Origin: Lactarius indigo
Taxonomy: Eukaryota; Basidiomycota; Agaricomycetes; Russulales; Russulaceae
DNA length: 64,000 nucleotides
Reading direction: 5' to 3'
Assembly (NCBI GenBank): GCA_025766275.1
Contig: JAFKAC010000029.1
Span: 248,001-312,000, forward strand
Part shown: piece by piece, positions 1 to 10,860 of the stretch
Layout of the letters: every line of letters begins with the position of its first letter
Position numbering within the stretch: position 1 is the stretch's first letter
Position numbers and translations under genes: made by a program
Notes under the pieces: generated by a model
Seen by the model: only the letters and a program-made list of their open reading frames with translations
What the model was told of the DNA's origin: nothing
Databases searched by the model: none

Positions 1-7
1 GAGACAT
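1..7 (-). CDS. First codons of an NLR-like gene running off the left edge
   Basis: The window opens with the reverse complement of ATG-TCT-C, the same start context (Met-Ser-Gln) seen in the other NLR genes at 23,999, 36,354, 50,824 and 57,852. The flank to its right (8 to about 1,300) is nearly identical to the flank upstream of the intact NLR at 32,917-36,354. I infer that an NLR gene lies to the left of the window and that the array continues there. Only the start codon region is visible. Confidence 0.5.
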
Positions 8-1317
8 GGCAAGTGCAGCAAGGAAAGGCGTCCGAGGGTATGATACTAGCAGAAGAGAGATGGCACGGGGGCGCTAGAATGATTTGGCGGTTAACGCCCG
101 CACAGCCCCACCTCGTGGCAGGAATTATATCATTGTTTTCAAAACCATAAGCGCGGGAGTTATTACGTCCTACTAGCGAACTTGGAGGGACATCCGATTG
201 CAGTCACGGTGAGGGGGTTCAGGTTGATTCAGAGGCAGACAAGCGGAATGTACGAAATCTCGGCATTGGGGTTCCTCTGCAGGAAAGGTTGCGCTTACGA
301 TGAATGGTTCTCAGGCTGGTTCAGTCTCGGTTCGAGTTCATCGGTCAATCGGTACTTTGGTTCTTCGAGAAACAAAAAACAGGTAGTTGGTTTGGTTGAG
401 GCGCGCTCTCATAATATATTTTCTCCTCTCAAGTGACAGGAATTAAACAGATAATGGGTAGGAAAGGAGATGACAGAATTATGCGTAACTGTTGGTTGAA
501 AAAAAGATCATGAGTAAAGTCGAAGTCTTGGACAGGTGAACCGGTGAATGGGCAAGGACGTCTGAGCCGACGCGAATATGTTAGTAAGACCTCACGTGAG
601 CTTGCTCACTGCCAAATTCACCGGTGTATTCTGGGTGTATTGTACTCTCTAACGAATGCATTTATCCGCGTAGGTACTGTCCGTGTCGTAATTGGCGCAT
701 ACTGATGAACTGAGTGAAAAAGGCATACTCAGCGAGAATCGTTAAGCGTCACGCTCGCTTGCCGGGTCAAGTCACGTGGACCCTTCTTCCGTATAAAATT
801 TCTACGGCGGATTGCGTCGTGTACAACCACTTATTTGCACCGGATATCCAAATGGCCGGATGATTTACCACTCCCTCGAACGTCGAAGACGTTTGGTATG
901 CCAACTAGGCCCTGTTCTAGGTCCACCTTTTGAGGTTCATGTTGAGATAAGTGTACCTTGAGGTGCACACTGACCAGGGCGCACCACTGGTAGGGGTCGT
1001 TTTCACGCGAGCCTTATCACCCGGATGTGCGTTTTTATATTAATACTTGAGTTTTAAGTTGACGCGATCAGCAGCTTGCTTCGGGGTTAGTTGCTTCTAG
1101 CGAACTGCCATTGGCTGACCATTATCGATAAAAAGTGAAGCGGCGCTCAGGGAGGTGGGAAAAAGCAATTTTCATGAGCTTTGTTAGTTTGTCTACATGT
1201 AAGGGCACTCAGCTACTTTCCCTGCACTTCATAGAAACCGTGAGATAACGGGTGGTAGATGGGTGCTCCCCCTTCATCCCTCATAGTAGTTGTCGACATC
1301 GTGATAGCCCTTCTATG
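8..1317. other. Spacer between an NLR start and the 3' end of the ABC transporter
   Basis: No convincing gene is seen. The segment repeats at 36,355-37,652 with only scattered differences. The part from about 220 to 800 is also collinear, in the same orientation but more diverged, with about 9,205-9,560 on the other side of the ABC gene. Short open frames here (for example 182-436) are conserved only as duplicated DNA and have no recognisable domain. Confidence 0.6.
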
Positions 1318-4300
1318 TTATGCCTTACCGGCAGAGGAAGCAATCGAGTAAAGTAGATCTCTGTCCCCGCTCTCGTCGACCAACGAACGAAACCTGCAGT
1401 TCTCTATTTTCAGGAGTTCTCTGGGCTTGTCAAATTCGACCTTTTATGGAATGTCAATTCTTTCGTGTCCGGGGAGAGGAGGTGAGGGGAGAAACTCACA
1501 ATTCGACCCGCATCCAGGACCATCTATTTTTCTTCTTTAGCTTGTATTCATGGCGTGGGGAGAAGAAAGATTGCTTACAACTTTATCGGCATCGATGATT
1601 GTTCGCAGACGATGCGCGACCGTGATTAGTGTTACGTCCCCTTTGAGCTCGGTCCGGAGAGATGTCTGTATGATCGTATCCGTCTTGTGATCTACGCCAC
1701 GTGCCATGTTAGGTTCGCCTCACCTGCCAAAAGCCAAACGGGAAGAACGTTACCAATAGCAGACGTCGCTGCAAGCGAAAAAAAAAAAAAATCAGCCAAA
1801 GCCAACACAGAAGGTGCGCGAGAACACGCACCTTCGTCGAGAATGAGTAGCTTGCTACCGCGTACTATCGCACGTGCAAGCGCCAAGATCTGTCGCTGGC
1901 CGACGGAAAGATTCCCGCCGCCGCCAGCAATCTGGCTATCGAGTGTGAGACGGTCATCTTCGTCGTCGCGCTGTAGGGAGAAGAGTCCCGACGCGTGCAG
2001 CGCGCTGTTCAGGGTTGCGTCGTCGTATTGTGAGAACGGGTCGAGGTTCTCTCGCAGCGAGCCGCTCAGCAATTCGGGCTACGTGAACCAAACGAGTTTA
2101 GCTAGAGAAAGGAGAGAGGTGGTGGGCGTCCTCACGATTTGGGGTATGATGGTAATGTTCGAGCGGAGCGCATTCAGGTTGATCGAGCTCGTGAGTATGC
2201 CATCGTAATACACGCTACCCTCCGTGAACATGCAACGTAGCAGCGACAACGTCAGAGAGCTCTGAAGGATTTTTTTAGCAGGCCGCATCAACAAACGACC
2301 AGGCTGAGAACAGGTACCTTGCCGCTTCCCGTACGGCCGACTGTTCCACTGATCAATAGCCACCAGCTAAGATACGACTATAGGCACTCACCAACACCCA
2401 CGCGTTCACCGGATTTGATGTGGAAAGATATGTCATGGAGAACCTTCGGCCCATCCTAAAGACGGTGACGTTTAGTGGCACTAGACGCGCATCGCGAGAA
2501 CCGACATGTCACGTACAAGAGAATAGCGTGCAGAGAGATTCTCGACCCTAAGATCTCCGCTCGCGGGCCAGTATGCCGGAGGGATGCCCTGCTTAGTCGG
2601 CTTGGGCTCCTGTTCAACGTTAATGTACGACTGCATACGCTCCAAGCTTTGTGTAGCCCCAATCAGCGTCTCTTCCCACACCCATGCAGAAAATGAAACT
2701 TCTCTTTACCTGTTGCCTAATGAAATCGTTAGATTTATGAAGGAAAGTCACCCAAGGTAGATAACTCTTACTGCTGACTTCAAAGTCGTTGAGAATGCGC
2801 ACCCACCAGAGAATCAGGCTACTGAACCCAACTGGGAACGCTAATCAGTAATCGTTGGATATATTAAATATATGCAACGCACTGGCCATAGTGAGAGAGA
2901 ATCCAGTATCCGAGGGAAGGGAACGTTCATTTGGTACGTAGATCAGGTAGGCAGCGAGGCTTGCGGCGAACAGCCCGCCTAGAAAGTCGATACGCAAGTT
3001 GATCCATCTGCAGTAGGCTCAGCCCAATTAGGTTCGAGCTGTGCGTCGCAGAGGCGATCTGGTGGACTCGGCTTGCCTATTCATGTTCCAGAAGGACCGG
3101 CCAGCTCTGGAGTACCTATCGATCCGTCTGTATGACTCTTCGCGGAAAGCAAGCTGTGCGCCATATGCCCGGATAGATACTTGGGAGAGGTGGAGTTAGA
3201 CCAATAGCAATTCCGTCACGAGGAGCAGACGTACCGAGTCCGGCGACGGAAGCGCCAAAGTGGCCTAGCACAGGCGCCTTCGCATTGCTCATCTCGCGCT
3301 TGATCGCGATCTGGGCCCTCATGTAGATACGGCCGAGCCATGCGCCAAAGAAGGCGATGGCGATTCCAGGCATAGAAAACCCCGGTGTGAAGTACACCAC
3401 AGCAACAAACTTGAGGAACATGGCAACTGAGAGGTCGATGGCCCCGACAAATGTGTTGGCGACAGGGCCGTCCACTAGAGAAAGGGGGTCGTGAAAGAGA
3501 TGCATTCCGCCCGGGAGAAAGGCGCAAACACGTACGAGCGCGGATATCCTGTGTGACGAGAGTGATGATCCGGGAAGTTGGGGTCGTGTCTAGCCATCTG
3601 CAAAGCAGGGGAGCTTACAGTAGAAGCCCGTGTCGGAATATTTGGAGATGCACCTTAAGGTTGTGCCCAGGACAGTCCCAATCAGGGTCCGATGGATGGT
3701 TCTTGAGGCCCTTAAAGCACCAAACGTGTAGACGCCGAGCCCCACTGTGTAGCTGGCCGTCGTCGCGAGCAAGATAAGCCCGTAGACTGTGAGGTAGCTG
3801 GAAACGAAGGGATAATTGTCATCAACCAGAGGATGGTCTAACCACCGGGATCATGGAAGCTGAACCCTTACAAAGTGATATTAACCTGATCTGGCGGATA
3901 GATGTCATATTGCTCGGCCCAGTAGCCCATGAACCAGGTCTGCACGGTCATGAGGGCGTCGCAAAGCAAGAGGCCGACGGGGAACAGTATCCAAAACAGG
4001 ACTGAGTGCGCTCCTCCCAGACCGTTAATAAATAACTTGACTTCATTTTGTTAAGCAATACACCAGAGCTTCACCGTCCAAAACGCGGAAACGTTGGATG
4101 GCGCGCTCACCTGCATCCCAACTAACGTGTCCCCCAGCGATCTCCTCGGTCAAGATCAGCTTCCCGTCCGCTGACTTCACCGTCTCGTCGGGCTTCACCC
4201 AGTCGATCTTCTCCTCGTTGTCCTCAATGGCGCGCGCACCCTTGGCAAGCTCCTTCGCCAGTGTCTTGTCTTTCTTGAGCGCGTCTGAAACCGAGCCCCG

Positions 4301-7300
4301 GCTAGCAATCCGACCATCCTTGTTGAGTGAAACTACATAGTCCGCGAGGGGACTAGCCATTGCGAAGTTGTGCGTCTGTGGTGTGTCGAGAATGACCATA
4401 GGTACACATGGGTGGGAAGGGGTGACTTACGACGAGTAAGACGGTCCTTCCGCTCATCAAGTCACCTTTGAAGCACTTCTCGACGATCCACCGCGCACTG
4501 TGAACATCAAGAGCGGCTAGAACCTTTGGAGGAATGATGTCGGTAAGTAGGGGTACAAGGATACTGCAGGAGAACTTACGTCATCCAGGATGAGGACCTG
4601 AGATGAAGAGTAGACCGCGCGAGCAAGGGTGACACGAGCCTTTTGACCACCGCTATAATATGATGAAATTGAGTCAGCAAGTGCGTGTCGTGTAAGATTA
4701 TGCTCTGTATGATACCTCAAGGTCAAACCCTTCTCTCCGACTTCAGTCTTGTCCCCTGCATCGAACAAGCTGAGATCACGTTGCAAACCACATTGGTATA
4801 TGACTTGAAACAAATTGCGGCATCAGCGACTTAGATGTGAATACTGTCAGAACTAATTACCTTTGTTGTATCTCTCTTCGTCGTATGGGGCCCCAAACAA
4901 GATGTTATCCTGCTCTTCATTTAGAACAAAAAAGTGCAAGCGTGGGTACATTGGAAGTCCTCACCCTGATAGTCTCATTCTGTACCCACGACTCCTGTGC
5001 AGCGTAGCTGATCCCCCCTTCCCTTGGCAGATGATACCACGAGTCAGGGCTCATCGGCATGAAATGCATCTCGTCGAGCAACGCCATCAGCAACGACGTC
5101 TTTCCGGAGCCGGTCGGCCCAATGATCAGGTTGAAGCAACCACGCTTAAACAGCAGCTCGCCTTGCACACGGAGAGTGAAACGGCGCCGGGATGGCGTAA
5201 GCGTTCCGTCCGCATCGTCATTTGACCAGGTGAAGCTGGCATTCTGAAATCCAATCACGTCCTGGTCGAAGTGTGACGCATCAGTCAGCATCGCTCGCTC
5301 AGAGGCCTTATTCGCATCCGCGAACTCGTCTAGCAACTCGGCCTGCCAAAGGGGCTCTATATGTCAAATAGTAGCACAAACAGTGAATCGCTCACGTTGT
5401 GCAAGAAATCGTTCACGCGATCGAGGGAGACCCTCGCCTGTATAAACATGGGAATCATCTGGAATATCGTGTGAAGTTGGTTGGTAAGAAGATCGAACAC
5501 TGGACAAGATGTATCCCATCACCACCCACGCCGTCAGTGAAGATCCTGAGACTGACCTGCCATGGACGAAAACACGGCCGATGCTGCAGACAAATTCAGC
5601 ATAGGCGCACTCTCAGAGAGGAACGCGAAATTACGTGTAAGTGCGCGCTTCATAATTGCGGTCTGCGGACCTTGTCAGTTCAGACTCTACTAGTAGCCTG
5701 AGCGGGTCGAGCGCACGCACGTAAGTGACGTATGTGACAACCATCTTCCCAGAATGTTGGTCAGAACAAATCAGCAAGCACTCAAATGGCGGGGCGACGC
5801 ACTGTGATGATTGGTATGAAAAAGCTAGATGTCCACGTCAGAGGGATTAGGATAGAAGCTGGGGGCACCCACTTGATGATAACGATGATCATGCTCAAAA
5901 TCTGGCGCATTTTGATGTACTGCAGCTCCTGCTCCCTCTTCTCAGCTAGCCGCGCCGCGATCTTCGGCTCCCAACCAAACAGCTTGATCATGCACAAAAT
6001 CCCCATAGCTGCAGTCGACGCTCGTCAGCGTTCACACAACGCGCAGGCTTGAGTCTGTGACCTCACTTTCGGTAGCAGCTTGCACACGCGCATCCGTCTG
6101 ACCGCGAAGTAAATCCCGATGTCAAGATATTGATAAGGCAAATTACTCACATGCTTCGCGGCTTCCTTCTGTACTTTTTGGATTTTTCCTGCAACGATTC
6201 CCGGGATTGGGAAAAGGGCGACCATCACGACCATCCCGGCGAATGCACTCCAACCAAGGATGTTGTACAGAAACCAGATGCATATCACGACCTGCAGCGG
6301 AAAATATAAAACTAAGGAGACAAAGATGAGACCGCAAGTGACAGGGGGAGGAGAGAACAAACCGAGGAGCAAGAAATCTCGTCCTTCGACAAGGTTCTCC
6401 AGATCAGTCGAAACCAGGTTGTTCATCTTTCCCACCAGATTGCTCGAATCCCCCGGCTTGTGGCCATCCTCCATGCCGCTGTCGGATCCCGGAGCTTCTT
6501 CCTTTCGCTTGCCCTTGATTCTCGATGCCGTGATCGTCGGTTGCTCGCTCTGAGTCTCCTCGCTGCTCCCGCCTGCCTCCTCGGATATGATATCGACCTC
6601 GACTATTGACCCACTGTCTGGCGTCGTGGATTCGCCGCGAGAATTGGGAGTGGCATCGGGAGTGGCATCGGGAGTGGCAGACGGGGAAGATGATGTTTCG
6701 GCTTTCACGCGGATACGTAGAGCGTGCTCAAAGACAAGTTGTGTGACGATGGCCGAGACGCGCACGAGAGTACCCGTCTAAAACATGGCCGACGATGAGA
6801 ACTTGGCACAGTAAATATATTCTATCACTTACCACGACGAAATAATACCATTGGAAGGCGATGGTTCCGAGAGTAGGACCCAGAAAAATATATGCTACCC
6901 AAACCCATGGACGAACGAACGCATCTTCCCCTTGGGTTTCGAGGTAGCTGGTAGGGAGACGCTGAGTATATCCGTAAGGTCATCAAGATAAAATGGGTAC
7001 CGCAAGAGCCGATTCATCCCAAATGGTGCCATTAGCGTCGAAAAGACTTTGATGATGACGAAGATCGCTAGTTGGATGTATTCACGGCCTAGTTGGAGTA
7101 TAAGCGACGCATCACTTAACAGCATATAAACAACGGACGGAAGACTACCATGAACCCCCAGAAGATGTGCCTCTTGGGTCCGCCAGTAAATGTATCCAAG
7201 TGCTAGCAGACCGTGTCAGTAAAACACCCGCGCTAGCAACCGAGATGGACCTGCCTTGAAACTCCTTTGCACGAGATTCTTGGTGTAGTCGTAGTCTGCG

Positions 7301-8399
7301 AGTGGTGGTAGCATGTCATGGGATAGATGTGGAACACGATATGCCAAGAAAACGATGGGATCAAGGAAGGTATATAACATCATAGATAGCAGCGAGGCGG
7401 TCTGTTCAGGGTTGATTACCTGCAAAGGGTCCTGCAACAGGAGTCAGAGATCGAAAAGTATGATATGGTAAGAGACAAACTCGCCTTGGGATCAACTGGG
7501 ATATACTGGTACGGGATGAGCAGAGGGATCACGATAGCCGCGAAAGCCAGAAGGCCAATTCTGACCCATAGCAAAGGGCCTTCGGATGCATCGACAGGTG
7601 ACAAGGTGAAAGTAAGCAGCGGCCAGATGTCGCGGTAAGCGTAAACGGAGAAAGTGCCAAGCAAGAGTGAGGAGAGATGGAACGAAGCGATCGATGCGCG
7701 GGATCTCTGGGTGGTCAGAGTCATTGATCCCAAAAAGGCCATATACAGCTGCACCAAGTCATGACTCGAGTGAGAAACCAACTCAAAAAGAACTTCGGTG
7801 GCTGGATTGACGCACATAAGTTAGACAAAGTGTGAGACCGAGCCACTCGCGTTTGGTGAGCGAGTCGCCGCCATGATGGCGCTTGCCCTCGTGGTCCCTA
7901 CCATTGAGTGCGCTCACTGCAGATAACGGGGAGACGTGCTGCTGACCCTCTTCTCGCACGGAGCTGAATATTGCAAGACCGAGGAGTACGAGAACGACGA
8001 GGAGGCGCAAAACCTGGAAAGTGAAGATGACCGATCCCCCTGCACTTTCCACATGATCTTTGACAGCCGACATGAAACCTGCCCGAGTGGCGCTCACGGG
8101 GACGCCGGAGTCGCCGCGGGTAGCGGCCACTGGCGCGTATTCACCGTGAAGCCTTCGGACTGGACCAGACGAGAATATAGCCCAGACGAGGAGGACAAGG
8201 ACGGAAAGAAGCGCGAGGTAGGACGGAATGAGGAGCGGGTGTACCCAAAGGCTGAGAGCGACAATACAAAGTTCGTAACATACATATGATGAAATGGAGA
8301 CTGAGAATGGGGTACAACTGCGCTATATGTCAGGAGCACTCACGATGGAAGCTTTTGGGCCAACGCCTCATCGACGGTGGTGAGGACGACCTGGTCCAT
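1318..8399 (-). CDS. ABCC-family (MRP-type) ABC transporter, left copy
   Basis: A full-length MRP-type exporter in many short exons. The start is ATG at 8,399 (Met-Asp-Gln-Val-Val-Leu) and the stop is TAA at 1,318-1,320. In order it has hydrophobic N-terminal segments (8.3-7.5 kb, TMD0-like), a first transmembrane domain with a long acidic, Ser/Pro-rich cytoplasmic insertion (about 6,400-6,700), NBD1, a second transmembrane domain (about 4.0-2.7 kb) and NBD2. NBD1 shows Walker [10 protein letters not shown] (about 5,095-5,122), the SGGQ signature after an intron (about 4,650) and LILDD as Walker B (about 4,585). NBD2 shows GRTGSGK (about 2,316-2,345), LSVGQRQ (about 1,900), LILDE (about 1,845) and an AHR switch histidine. 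Asp replacing the catalytic Glu in NBD1 is usual for ABCC proteins, in which site 1 is weak. Known members export glutathione or other conjugates to the vacuole or outside the cell; the substrate here is unknown. No obvious disruption was seen, but not every splice junction was checked. Confidence 0.88.
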
Positions 8400-9699
8400 C
8401 GTGCGGTGAGGAGAGCTGAGATCGTTCTGGTTTTTCAACAAGATAGCGTACGAGAGCGTTGCTGGTAGTCTGGGGGGTTAAGAGGAGTCGCCGTTGGAGT
8501 CAAGAGTAGGTCAATACAACCAAGAGCTACAAGATGGGGGAGATCAATCACGAGCGCTGAACACGTGCGGCTCTTCTCTCTTCTCGTCTCGTTGTATTTG
8601 GAACCAGTATATTACCACGCGCCGCGCGTCTTCGGCGGGGGGCGAGGCAATCATGACTCGGATGGATGGAATACAGTAGCTAACTTAACTTACTAGTTAC
8701 GCATCCCTTCTACGGTATGGTCCGCCCTCCCGTCAATTGTCATCGCCAAGGTTGCCGTTGCCCAAACGCACGGGCAGAATGTGCATCAGTAGATGGACCT
8801 TGAGATGGACACCTTAGCAGGCAAAATGGGTCAGTCACTCTGTGCCCCGCCAGAATAGATTCTGAAAAACCTGTGGGAAAATCAATGAGAAATTGATAAG
8901 ATCTGAATAATAAGGTCCGGGCTTGGGTCCGGGCTTGGGTCCAGGTTCCACAAATCTTCAGCGCTCAGCTTGCACACCAGCCGATTTCAACATGTTGGCG
9001 AATTGTTGCCGTACGTCAGGTGTACTGTCGTAGTGTCGCCGTCTTCGCCGATTTTCATTACCATCTCCGGTGTAGCGAGTCAAAGACGCTGTGTACTAGT
9101 CTTGGTACTAGCACTGTCACGGTCTTGAGTACTGTACGACTTCAGAAGTTTAGCGATTAGGTCAGCAACCCTTTTTTGGAATGTGTCAGGCAGACACGAG
9201 GAAGACGGATACGGTATGAATGGTTCTCAGGCTGAGGTGGGGTCGCAGTTCGAGGTGATCGGTCAGTTGATCCTCTTCGGTTCTTCGACTCAAAAAAGGT
9301 AGCCAGTTGGATTGAAGTGGGCTCTCATAAGATGCATTTCCTCTCAACTTCTTAAGTTCATAAGGAAAGTCGAATTCTTTGAACAAACGAATGGGCGGGA
9401 TCCTGCTCATTGGCAAGCTTACCAGTGTGCATTTATCCATGTAGATACCGTCCGTGTCGTAGCGCATGAACCGAGTGAACAACGAACGTATTCCAAAGCG
9501 CATATATGAGAGTTGTTCTCACTCGCCCGGCCAAGTCACGGAGCCGCCTCCTCCCAGTACAAGACAATGTTGGTTGACCTTCTATCACAACTGTCACGAT
9601 CGATACCGGATTTTTTTTTTGCTCACGATATTGTCAAGAAACCTACGACAATTGTAGGTCAGACGCATGTAGACGTATCATACACTCCCTCCAATAAAT
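8400..9699. other. Upstream region of the ABC transporter
   Basis: No gene is recognised. This is the likely promoter region of the minus-strand transporter. It includes a short tandem repeat of the unit TCCGGGCTTGGG near 8,920-8,950. From about 9,205 to 9,560 it is a second, diverged copy of the spacer at about 220-800. The 16-bp sequence AACGAACGTATTCCAA lies at 9,481-9,496. The counterpart in the other duplicate is 44,751-46,010. Confidence 0.55.
9481..9496. repeat. 16-bp spacer motif shared by six spacers
   Basis: AACGAACGTATTCCAA occurs here and at 19,110, 31,314, 45,791 and 58,302, and with one mismatch at 24,391. All sites are in the same orientation in the spacers between a methyltransferase relic and the next gene downstream (NLR, ABC or relic). 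It could be a regulatory site or simply inherited with the tandem unit; the sequence alone does not decide. Confidence 0.4.
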
Positions 9700-10440
9700 A
9701 GAACCACGCACGCTACATGAGTGACTTCAGGTCTCGCACCAGCCGACCCATATCCCTCAGCAAGCACCCAACAAGTCCTCAACAACCCTCCATACCCGCC
9801 ACCCCAACGCAGTTCATAAGAACTCCCACAGGATGCTTTCGGCCTGCAACTCGGCCACGGCTACGGGCAGTAGCGTGCCACGGCGGTGGTAAACACAATC
9901 AACAGTAAGCAGCATGTCTGGGGTACACCAACACTGCGTATGTCCACCTGGCGCAGCGTGAGGAGAGCCCATCGAGAGCTGTCACAGTAACGGCGGTGGA
10001 GGTGGAGACGGAGGCGGAGAGGAAATTCTTCTGTAGATGCCATATGGGCGCGGGGATGTTCGTGGCGGCATAATCGCACACGAACGGGCTCATTGTGACT
10101 TGGATAGGCCCCGTTCTTGTCCTAGCCGTTGGCCATTAAAATCATAAATACCCACGGAACCCGGAGCACGCAACTGAGTTCGAGGACGTGTGCCTGGCTG
10201 AGCTTCCCATAGTCGAACCGGCCACGGCGTCTCTCAGGGAAGTTCGCTTCCGCAAGATCAGAGATAGAAAATCGACACTGAAAAATCAAGTACGTGATGC
10301 AGCGGGGTCACACGCTCGTCGAAGTGAATCACAGAGGAAGTGCTCTTCGAGAGTCACTGGCCTGTACTCCGTTTTAAGATCGGTGTGGCGCTGGGAGGGG
10401 AGGAGACCGGCACCTGGTAAGGGGAAATAAAAAGCTGATA
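9700..10440 (-). pseudogene. Degenerate family-16 protein-lysine methyltransferase
   Basis: A partial, frame-broken copy of the methyltransferase found throughout the array. Reading right to left, the segment around 10,165-10,205 encodes GKLSQAHVLEL, the start of the SAM-binding motif I (family form LELGAGTG). About 10,020-10,090 encodes a remnant of the motif-II-like A-T-D-I-P stretch, followed by a V-T-A-L-D-G segment. The part matching V-D-C-I-Y-H-P is split across frames at about 9,880-9,960. The N-terminal region with the D-D-E-I-F-L-L-Y motif, seen in other copies, is not recognisable. Family assignment comes from the motif order typical of RKM5/METTL21D-like enzymes and was not tested by alignment. 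No intact reading frame is visible. Confidence 0.55.
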
Positions 10441-10860
10441 GACTGCATAGAAAATAGGCGGGGGCACGAGATGTTTCTTGATCGGGGATGAGAGGTTTGC
10501 GTTTTCGAGGCGAGGTCGCGACGGGTGCCCTCCCGTAGGGAGCTAAGGAAGGCCGGAAAACATGGGGCCGCATATGCTTCGTAATCGATCCCTTGGAAAT
10601 TACTGGGCGTGGCGGGTGGGTGAAATAAAAGTGTTCTCGAACCAGTCGAGAAGTTTGGGAACGAGCACGTGCCGCCTCATACGTTCACTCTTCTATACCG
10701 CTTCCGGTGGTCCACCGGGCCGGCCAGGTTGCACACGAGAACCCGCAAAGCCCCATACTACCACAGTGACTAGTGACTTGACACACATTTACGGAGTAAC
10801 CTATAGTACTCTATCTAGTTTCCCACTATTCTCCATCGACATCTGTACAATTCCCTCTCC
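10441..10860. other. Spacer downstream of NLR
   Basis: Nothing is recognised beyond duplicated spacer shared with about 46,790-47,186. From about 10,805 to 10,860 it is the decayed 3' end of the NLR coding sequence beyond its premature stop. Confidence 0.5.

Noticed and set aside
1687..2208. Plus-strand open frame of 173 codons, Ser/Arg-rich
   Set aside because: Antisense to NBD2 of the ABC transporter and not preserved over its full length in the duplicate.
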